Source: Iris pallida | Taxonomy: Eukaryota > Streptophyta > Magnoliopsida > Asparagales > Iridaceae | NCBI GenBank assembly: GCA_029216955.1 | Contig: JANAVB010010791.1 | Coordinates: 6,361,338-6,425,337 of the forward strand | Direction: 5' to 3' | Length of the DNA stretch: 64,000 bases | Shown: positions 55,846-64,000 of the stretch, piece after piece | Numbering within the stretch: position 1 is the stretch's first letter | How the letters are laid out: the number at the start of each line of letters is the position of its first letter | The notes under the pieces: generated by a model | Database searches by the model: none | Seen by the model: only the letters and a program-made list of their open reading frames with translations | What the model was told of the DNA's origin: nothing | Position numbers and translations under genes: made by a program

Positions 55846-58214
55846 TGTAGTGCCCCATCCCACTCAGTCAATCGGAGGAATTGGAACGCCGACGGCATTT
55901 GGATTTAGCCTTGCAACGTCTGCTCGAAGACACCGCTCGGCCAAGGCGACTCCTCGCTCAGTTGGGGTAGTTTCGGTGAACTCGTCTCATCTTATCTTTC
56001 ACATAATAAATCACATGTTTTTAACTTGCACAAGTAGGCTTGATAATAAAAGAGACGAATCCACATTGATAAGGGAATAATCCCAACGGGTCGAATTGAG
56101 TTAGAATATGGAAATGTCCAACGGTCGGCTTAGAGTTGGTGCACGGCGTGCTTTGAAAATGACACTCGGTCCTTCGTTCCGTGGCTTAGAAGAAAAAAAA
56201 GTTGGTCTTCGACACAAACTATGAATTAGCCTAAGTCATAGGCGTCGCCCGCGTAAATGATCGATAAAGCATGCACGGTTCCACGATGCAAGGCTTGGCA
56301 TAGCCTTTGCTCGTCCTACTGGTTAAGTTGTAGGCTTAATTAAGTTAGGCAAAGTAATGCTGTGTTATCGAAGTCATAGCCATCACTGTCCCGCTCTTTC
56401 TACGGTTGTCAAGTTATTTAGTCCCACGATCTCAATGCCCGTCATATAAAGTATGACTTGGGCGATAGCATCACGTAGAATATAAGTCGGTTTAAGGCAG
56501 GAGCCACGGTCGGCACTATAAAAAGTTAGCCACGGTCTATGGCACTTAAGGAACATAATTTGTTCAAGTTAAGTAGGAAGGCTATACGATAGTCGTTCCC
56601 TGGGTTTCAAAAGAAAAGAAAGTACATACGATAATTTGTCACCGAGGCAGTCCTATGTTTTGGGAGTCTCTTAGGATGCACGTTCTGCATCATATGGTTT
56701 TGATGCATATTTTGCATCGTATGGTTTTAATGCACGTTTTGCATAGTATGAGGCGATCCCTCGGTTGGGAGTCTCATGGTTCTGACGCACGAGTTGCTAT
56801 GTATGGGTCAGGTTTTACCACAAATTAGGCCATGCATTTACGTGAGTCTAGATGTCTCGTAGGTGCGTGGTCATTGGACAACTTGTCGACAAGGATTTCT
56901 TCCTCGACTGGTATTACGCCGGGGCGCCGGGATCAGTCGACCTAGGGGGAAGACGTTATAGCAGCGCTGGATTGTACCGCGTAGGCAGTCGAGGGCTTTC
57001 CATGAGGCTAGCTACCTTACATTGAAGGACCCGTCGGCTACCCGAGCTATGTCCACGATGGCTTGTCGTGCCAGTGGCCTTTCATATAGATAAGTTGGCG
57101 TGCTGAACGGCAATTCGCATGCACGGTGTCGGTGGATTCTAAGAAAATGTAAGCACGACACGAGTTGTGTTAAGAAGGTATGTGTGCACGGTCTGCACCA
57201 TGATTCAGGTGCCTAGGGTTTGGCTAAGTAAAGACCCGTGCTTCGATACGAGAAGTGGCGTCGAGTGTTAAGTCGTTGGCATAGAGTTGCATAAGTCAAA
57301 CTTGAGTCATTGCGAGTTAAGTCGAGAAGGGCCGTAGGGCAAGTTTGGTTAAGTTATGTTGAGTTGCAGGGCAGGACCTCGAAATGTGAGGCACGACCGC
57401 GTTGTCACAACACAAGTATAGGCAAGACTAAGTGAGGAGGCACTGCCTCAGAGATATTAAAGCATGAATCGAGTACATAGCACGACTGAGTCGTTGCGTC
57501 CCAGAGTATGGCACGAAAGACAAGTATGAGTCGATGCATTGACGTTGCAAGCACGAAAAAGGTCTAGAGACACAAAATAGGCTAAGGCGTATGTCCTAAA
57601 ACTGATCCTAAGGCAAGAGTAGAAAAAAATCGTAAAGGATCTATGTTGCACGAAGTAAATGAACGTGTTTGTTTTATATGGGTGGGCGAGGAGCTCATTC
57701 CACCAGTACAGTTGAGTACTGACACCCACACAGTGATTATGTGCAGGCACAAGTAGAAGCTCGTGGCGCGAAGCTCGCTTGGATGCGTCGAGGCATGAAG
57801 TTCCTTGGAGATTCGAGGCGTGCATTCTGCGTGGAGACTGGACTTATACGGGACATAATGTATGGACATCGCCTTCCGAAGCATCCGCTGGCTCAAGACT
57901 TGTACATGAGAGATGAGAGAGAAGCTGAGTGACTTGTAATGTGAGAAGAGTGAGCTTGAGTGATTATAATCTTGGCCTTGCGCCCTATTGTAACCTTTGT
58001 ATCAATATCAATAAAGAGCTTCTTTTGAATAACTTGTGTTTTGTTCTAAATTTTTGTTACATGTTCAATGTCTCTGCTTGGGACTTCTGTGCGACGACCC
58101 CGTCGCAGCCGCTGTAATCGGCCGTTATGGAACCGCCTTGCACGAGCGCAATCTAGGCTCGTGCGGCATCACGCCTTAGCGAGGACGATCGCTCCTCAGG
58201 AGCGGGGCGTGACA
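55846..58214 (+). repeat. Element G 3' LTR, 2,369 bp
   Basis: Begins TGTAGTGCCCCATCC, after a pre-LTR motif, and ends AGCGGGGCGTGACA, where copia coding sequence resumes. Contains a TATAAAAA box (56517-56524), three 27-bp ATGCACGTTYTGCAT repeats (56675-56755) and many GCACGAC motifs (57120-57560). No gene supported; the frame at 57741 has no recognisable domain. Confidence 0.8.
56675..56755. repeat. 27-bp tandem repeat, three copies, in LTR G
   Basis: Units GATGCACGTTCTGCATCATA..., GATGCATATTTTGCATCGTA... and AATGCACGTTTTGCATAGTA.... Confidence 0.85.
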
Positions 58215-59442
58215 ACTGTGGAGTGTTGAAGATGGGCAATGGAGATGTGTCGAAGGCGGTTGCCATTGGATATGTGCATTTGAGGACGAAAATAGGTGCA
58301 GTTCTTATTTTCAAAGATGTTCGTCATGTCCCTGATGTCCGTTTCAACCTGGTATCGGTTGGAAGGTTGGATGACGAAGGATTCTTCAGTCTCTTCGGGA
58401 ATAGTCAGTAGAAGCTTTCCAGAGGTTCGATGATGATTGCCAGAGGAAGCAAGAAGTCCGATCTCTACTATATAGAGGAGAGTGCACAGGGTGCACAGGA
58501 GTGAACGCAGTTTCTGATGCGTCTACCGAGTTGTGGCACAGGCGGCTTGGCCATATCAGCGAGAAGGAGATGAGCTACTTGGTAAAAATGAAGGAGATTC
58601 CAGGGCTCAAGTCTACAAAGCTGGAGAAGTACACGCGCTGCTTAGCTGGAAAGCAAAATAGGGTGTCTTTCTAAAGTCACCCAAGTTCAAGAAAGCCGAC
58701 GTTGCTCGAGTTGTTCTCTCGGATGTATGCGGTCCTATGAAGGTAAAATCTATTGGTGGTGCTTCTTACTTTGTAACTTTTATTGATGACTGTTCCAGGA
58801 AGGTTTGGGTCTATGTTTTAAAGACCAAAGATCAGGTGCTTCCTACTTTCAAAGAGTTTCAGGCCTTTGTTAAAAGAGAGACGGGCAAGAAGTTATTGTG
58901 TGTTCGGTCCGACAACGACGACGAATACATTGGTCCCTTTGATGCTTATTGCAGAGAGCAAGGGATATGACATCAGAAGACTCCATCCAAGATACCTCAG
59001 CTCAATGGTGTAGCGGAGCGCATGAACAGGACACTGATGGAGAGGGTGCGGTGTTTGTTGTCAGAAGCAAATTTTTTAGGCAGTTATTGGGGTGGGGCTC
59101 TTCTCATAGCTGCTTATGCTATTAATTTATCTCCTAGTGCTCCTTTGTAGGGTGATGTGCCTGACAAAGTATGGTACGACAAAGAGCCGTCATACAATCA
59201 CCTGCGAGTGTTTAGTTGTAAGGCCTTCGTTCATGTACCGAAGGACGAGAGGTCCAAATTTGAGCCAAAGACGAGGTGGTACGTCTTTGTCGGCTACGGT
59301 CGGGATGAGTTTGGCTATAAACTCTACGACCCAGTGGGAAGAAAGATCTACAGAAGCAGGGACGTGGTATTCATCAAGGATCAGACCATGCCCAACACTC
59401 AGGATTCTGAGATGCCTTTTGAGGCGAGGAATTACCTGAGTT
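58215..59442 (+). pseudogene. Ty1/copia polyprotein: pre-integrase and integrase
   Basis: The sequence enters in mid-protein (MGNGDVSKAVAIG, VRHVPDVRFNLVSVGRLDDE), a protease/pre-integrase boundary of Tork/TNT1-like elements. Then comes LWHRRLGHISEKEM and CLAGKQNRVSF (zinc region, first Cys lost). The integrase core has YFVTFIDDCSRKVWVY, VRSDNDDEYIG (usual NGGEY altered) and PQLNGVAERMNRTLMERVR. Stops at about 58409, 58670, 58968 and 59149 and a one-base loss near 58708 break it. The 5' part is missing because element G inserted here and the other side of G is not in the window. Confidence 0.9.
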
Positions 59443-60327
59443 AGAGTCATTTCGCTTCGAGCAGTTTCCAGAGGACATCGCAGAGGATCCAGTTATGGGG
59501 GAGCCAGTACATGGAGTTGCTCCCAACCTTGATCACCAACCTGCTGATGGTGGTCAGGGTGTCCCTCAGGAGGATGAGCATGCCGAGGAGGCAATTCCTG
59601 AATGAGAGGAGGCTGTTGGTATACAGCCAACACCAGTGGCTCCATTGAGAATGAGCGACAGAGAGCGTCGACCATCTACGAGATACTCACCAGGTGAGTA
59701 TGTGCTACTCACTGACGAAGGAGAGCCCAAAAGCTTTGTTGAGGCTATGAAAGACGAACAAAGGTAGGAGTGGATGCAGGCTATGTAGGAGGAGATGGGT
59801 TCCTTATACGCCAATTCTACTTACGAGCTGGTGCGGTTGCCAAAGGGCAAGAAGGCTTTGAAGAATCAATGGATATTTAGAGTGAAGCAGACGGATGATG
59901 CTACTCACCCTCGATACAAAGAGAGGCTGGTAGTTAAAGGCTACGGTCAGCGGAAAGGCACGAATTATGATGAGATCTTTTCGCCAGTCGTCAAGCAGTC
60001 GTCTATTCGGGTGGTGCTAGCATTGGCAGCCAGTTTTGACTTGGAGGTCGAGCAGATGGACGTGAAGACGACATTTCTCCACAGTGATCTTGAGGAGGAG
60101 CTATACATGGAGCAGCCAGAGGAATTCTGTGAGAAGGGCAAGTCACATTTGGTCTGCCGGTTGAGGAAGAGCTTGTATGGTCTGAAGCAGGCTCCGAGGC
60201 AGTGGTACAGAAAGTTTGAGTCGTTTATGGGAGAGCATGGTTATGCACGGACGACGTCGGACCAGTGGGCATTTGTGAGGTACTTTGTCGAGGATGATTT
60301 TATCATTTTATTGTCTATGTTGATGAG
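59443..60327 (+). pseudogene. Ty1/copia reverse transcriptase
   Basis: RT domain with LPKGKKALKNQWIFRVK, RLVVKGYGQRKGTNYDEIFS, VEQMDVKTTFLHSDLEEELY and KSLYGLKQAPRQWY (59795-60260). The catalytic YVDD box reads YVDE at 60316-60327, in a frame shifted relative to the upstream domain. A poorly conserved linker with stops lies before 59795. Dead copy. Confidence 0.92.
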
Positions 60328-60908
60328 ATGTTATTAGTGGGTCGGAATACCACTAGGATAGTGGAATTGAAGTGCCAACTGGGCACGGCCTTCTCTATGA
60401 AGGATTTGGGCACAGTAAAGACTATTCTTGGGATGGAGATCAGCCGAGAGAGAGAGAGAGAGTCCAAGCTGCTACACTTGTCCCAAAAGAAGTACATTCA
60501 TCGGATACTTCAGCGTTTCAGGATGGACGGGTCGAAGAAAGTGAGTTTCCCCCTTGTGGCCCACTTTAAGCTTACTAAGGAGCAGTGTCCATCTACCGAG
60601 GACGAAAAAGAAGACATGGAGAGGGTTCCATATGCCTCAGCTATGGGAAGCCTTATGTATGCTATGGTGTGTACGAGGCCAGACATCGCTCATACAGTTG
60701 GCATAGTTAGCAGGTATCTTTCAAATCCTAGAAGGGTACATTGGAGTGCAGTTAAGTGGATTCTACGATACCTTCAGGGCACTGTCGATTGGAGACTTTC
60801 TTTTGGTGGTGACGAGTCGAAGCTGGTTGGATATACCGATACTGATATGGTTGGAGTTGTAGACACGAGGCGATCGACTTTGGGCTATGTGATGATGTTT
60901 GCTGGAGG
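60328..60908 (+). pseudogene. Ty1/copia RT C-terminus and RNase H, cut by a CACTA element
   Basis: MLLVGRN, AFSMKDLGTVKTILGMEI, YASAMGSLMYAMVCTRPDIA, WILRYLQGTVDW and RRSTLGYVMMFAGG. The frame is lost exactly where CACTA begins at 60909, in the middle of RNase H; the rest of the element lies beyond the window. Confidence 0.93.
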
Positions 60909-61179
60909 CACTACAACAAAATGACCTATTAATGACGCTTGTTAAGTGGATTTCATGACGGCTAATAAAGAAGCGTCATCAAAGTTCAGCAGGACTATAA
61001 TCTATGACGGTTTTTTATATAAGCGTTATTGATTGTCTCTCAGTGATACGAGCGTTATGAAAAAAATACCAAATTTTAAGTCAAAAACTGGACTCTCCCG
61101 CACTTACTCCCGCACTTAAGTCGAAAAGTCTAAACCCTTCCCTTCTCCCACACTTACTCTCTTTCTCCTCCCGCTCCCC

Positions 61180-61310
61180 AACTCCCTTCAGCCTGCTCCG
61201 GCGCTTCCGAACTCCCCTCAGCCCGCTTCCCTCTCCGGATCAACTCCCCTCAGCCCGCTCCCCGCTCCCCGCGCCCCAACTCCCCTCAGCCCGCTCCCCA
61301 CTCCCCAAGG
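61180..61310. repeat. CCCCTCAGCCCGCTCC minisatellite in the CACTA leader
   Basis: About four imperfect copies of ACTCCCCTCAGCCCGCTCC within the 5' part of the CACTA element. Confidence 0.85.
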
Positions 61311-62386
61311 TTTGTCCTAAATTATTTCTTATTTTGTGCCCTAATTTCTGCCTCGACATAATTTTAGTAAAATGCCCTAATTTTTGACCTATTTTCTATT
61401 TTCTAGTTTTCGAAAGATGGTTGAAATCTTTGAATGTATGTTTGGAAATCTTTGAATGAATTTTCTTTTTTTTACTAATTTGTGAGGCATTTTCTTTGTC
61501 CGTGCATTGGTTCATCTTATAGTTTCTTTCTTTGTTGGTTCTTGTAGTGTGGAAGGGTGTTAATTCCATTGCTTTCGGACGAATACTTACAAGTTGAACT
61601 TCATGGAGACACGTTCGGGTAGCAAGGTTTGTTTTGGTTCATGGAGACACGTTCTTTTCAATTGCCCTATTTTCTAGAAATCATGGACAAGAAAGAGATC
61701 AATGTCCCTGTAACGTCGTGTATGACACATGTTGAACACGTCATTTTTACACTCGAAATTACTCCAGGTCACGCAGAAATCGGTACCGTGTCTGTGTATG
61801 TGCCATGTCATATTGTCTTTAAATCAAGTCCTGTTCTTCTTAGATTAAATTACTCCAGGCAATACAACTTATTTTTTATAGTGTGCACGTTGCTCATGCA
61901 TTGAGGGTGGGATGGATCTTTGACATCAATTTGTAATTGTTTGACTGTACATCTTTAGATTAAATGATATCGGTCATGTTGGATGTGAGCTTTGACCAAC
62001 TCTTTTTTTATGTTTATTTGACCCTCTTTTGTAGTTATGTAGATGATTCATATAGACTTTCTCAATATATATTCTTACATATTTTGACATTTTGTTACCT
62101 TTTATACCCGTATGCACATATAGGGAATTGTAAAACATTTTCTATTTTGTAATAACGAAATAAACTATTCCTAAGTCATGTTCTTCTTCTTTTTTAACTC
62201 TAGCAATTAAAGTTATATTCTGGAATCAACCTTCTCCACTTTCATGAGTATAAATTTATTGGCCATATCTACTTCACATTGGCCATTTTGGAATCAATCT
62301 TCTCCGCATTCAGCTTGAAATGAAACTTTCAAGTTACAATCACTTACTCGGTGTTTTGCTTTATTATACAGAGGAATAGATCTTGG

Positions 62387-64000
62387 ATGACAAAGCACCT
62401 ATTATCGAAAGAATATAGAGCCGGAGTTGATGAATTTATGGAGCATGTTAAAGCTAGTGGGGATGATCTCGACTTCATTAGATGTCCATGTAATGAGTGC
62501 GAGAATCTCTATAGTATGAGTTTAGAAGATGTAAAATTTCATTTGACGACAGTTGGTATCGATCCAAGGTATACTATATGGATATGGCATGGGGAAGTTG
62601 ATCCTAATGAAGTGTGTGAGGATACATGTGCGTCTATTTATAAGGACTATGATATAGATACTTTAAATGATGTGGCAGATACACTAGAGATGTTCCATGC
62701 ATTAAAAAGGAACGACATTGAAGGAGATGATGAAGAGAACTTTAATTCATTGCTTGATGATGCTAAGAAACCATTGTATAATAGTTGTAAAAAGTATACG
62801 AAGCTATCTGCGATAGTGAAGCTCTTTAGTATCAAGGCCAAGAGTGGTTAGAGTGATAAAAACTTTTCATATGTGTTGACATTGTTCGTCGACATGCTTT
62901 CGGGAGAAAATAAATTGCCTGTAACTACTAGGGAGGCTAAGCGTTGCTTCTCAATATTTGGAATGGGATATAAGAGAATACATGCATGTCTGAATGATTG
63001 GATACTCTATAGAAAAGATTATGAAAATACAACCTCTTGTCCTACGTGTGGAACGTCAAGATATAAGGTAAAGAAGAATATGTCTGAACAAAGTCATGAA
63101 GAGCAAAAGAAGGGCATCCCAGCTGAAATTCTATGTTACTTTCCACCCATTTTATGCTTTAAAAGGTGGTTTCGATCGGTACAAACATCAAAGAATTTGA
63201 CATGGCATGTAGACGGAAGGGAAGTTGATGGCCAATTGCGTCATCCCGCAGATTCACCGACGTGGAAGACAATTGATGATAAATTTCTAGAGTTTGTAGC
63301 AGAAGCAAGAAACCTTCGACTCTCTCTTTCAGCCGATGGGATTAATCCATTTAGTTCACTCAGTAGTAGGTACAGTTGTTGGCTTGTAATGCTAAATACT
63401 TATAATTTACCACCTTGGTTGTGTATGAAAAGAAAGTTCACATTGTTGACATTGTTGATATCAGGCCCCCAACAACCTGGAAATGACATAGATGTTTACT
63501 TAGCACCATTGATTAAGGATCTCCAGTTGCTGTGGAAGGATGGAGTTGTGACTTACGACGCCTATCGGCAAGAATCTTTTACATTGAGAACTGTATTGTT
63601 ATGGACTGTTAACGATTTTCCTGCATATGGCAACTTGTCTGGTTGTTGTGTGAAAGGATATTTTGCTTGTACAATATGCAACAAAAATACTTATTCAGAT
63701 AGATTGAAACATTGCAACAAGAACATTTATACTGGTCGCAGAAGGTATTTGCCGCATAACCATTCTTTTCGATCACAAAGAAAGGCATTTAATGGTGACA
63801 AAGAGTTCAGAACTCATCCTGAACCATTAAGTGGGGAACAAATATTAATAAAGGTTGCGAGGATTCCCGTTTCTTGGGGGAAAAAAGATGTTCCAGAAAA
63901 AGATATCAGAGAAGAAGACTTCAAAGAAGAAGAAGTGCAAAAGAAATTGACACCAAAGAAGAGGAAAAAAGAAGTACAAAAAGACAAAGTTACATGTTGT
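62387..64000 (+). pseudogene. CACTA TNP2-like transposase, runs off the window
   Basis: A splice acceptor (TTATTATACAG, ending 62371) precedes RSWMTKHLLSKEYRAGVDEF, the typical start of these proteins; ATG at 62387 is in frame. The TNP2 N-terminal zinc region (CPCNECEN) is at about 62490. The Transposase_21 core has ILYRKDYE, SCPTCGTSRYK, WHVDGREVDGQLRHPADSP, RLSLSADGINPFSSLSS, NLPPWLCMKRKFTLL, GPQQPGNDIDVYLAPLIKDL and WTVNDFPAYGNLSG. One stop, TAG at 62849-62851, replaces the family Trp; the frame is then open for 383 codons to the window end. The end is Lys/Glu-rich. It would excise and reinsert CACTA-ended elements. Confidence 0.93.

Larger units (their letters stand above)
60909..64000 (+). 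mobile_element. CACTA (En/Spm) DNA transposon, left part
   Basis: Starts CACTACAACAAAATGACC, the CACTA terminal repeat, and encodes a TNP2-type transposase. The likely 3-bp duplication is AGG (60906-60908), but the right end lies outside the window. Subterminal motifs (AAGCGTCAT, TATGACGG, AAGCGTTAT) fill 60940-61050. Positions 61180-61310 hold a minisatellite of ACTCCCCTCAGCCCGCTCC units. Between 61320 and 62370 no confident exon was found. Confidence 0.92.

Noticed and set aside
57741..57932. A 63-codon frame in LTR G as a gene
   Set aside because: No recognisable domain, no gene signals, and it lies inside an LTR.
61629..61904. A 91-codon frame in the CACTA leader
   Set aside because: Could be a small exon but no family is recognisable and no splice sites were convincing.

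Overview
This 64-kb window is repeat-dense plant nuclear DNA. Plant-type LTR retrotransposons, a FAR1/MULE-type Mutator transposase, a plant mobile domain, a CACTA TNP2 transposase and a captured plant NMD3 fragment all point to a flowering plant. The species cannot be told from the sequence. I see no intact ordinary host gene: almost every base belongs to a nest of mobile elements, and most of the listed elements can be bounded by target-site duplications (TSDs), terminal repeats or an interrupted reading frame.

Layout. (1) Positions 1-23363 are one long LTR (family C, minus strand, start outside the window). It is split by a Mutator-like element at 1689-21618. That MULE has two convergent genes: a transposase-OTU-protease gene on the plus strand and a plant-mobile-domain gene on the minus strand. 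The transposase gene is itself cut twice: by an 11.3-kb Ty3/gypsy chromovirus (A, 2574-13910, TSD GATGC) and by a solo LTR (D, 15905-19655, TSD GACGG) that splits the OTU catalytic DGHC motif. Solo LTR D carries a piece of the cellular gene NMD3. (2) Positions 23364-34985 hold a diverged short tandem repeat. One copy is split by a small TIR element; another is split by a MULE-type MITE with a 9-bp TSD, which in turn is split by a 10-kb retrotransposon without recognisable coding sequence (B, 24911-34874, TSD AGGAG). (3) From about 35007 to the end lies a second nest. A degenerate Ty1/copia polyprotein (58215-60908) contains the 3' part of element G (54718-58214). G contains element F, which has 4.8-kb LTRs around a 1-kb interior. 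The 5' LTR of F contains element E, a gag-only (TR-GAG-like) retrotransposon with an intact 406-codon gag, and a 211-bp Helitron. The copia element is also cut at its RNase H by a CACTA element (60909 to the window end) with a long, nearly open transposase frame.

How the parts work together. The Ty3-type elements A, B, E and F share a leader motif just inside the 5' LTR (GTGGTGGCCCATGCAGGTC-like). A, B, E, F and G share a pre-LTR motif (TTTCGAGGACGAAATT-like). These shared cis-sites would let coding-poor B, F and gag-only E be mobilised by an autonomous relative. Stop codons in the old elements are mostly TAG, TAA or TGA where the family has Gln, Trp or Arg, as expected of silenced, methylated DNA. 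The most interesting observations are the two-gene MULE with OTU and PMD domains, the precise self-dating nest, the NMD3 capture, the WRKY-type TTGAC array in the LTRs of F, and the recurring CGTGTCC clusters in several LTR families.
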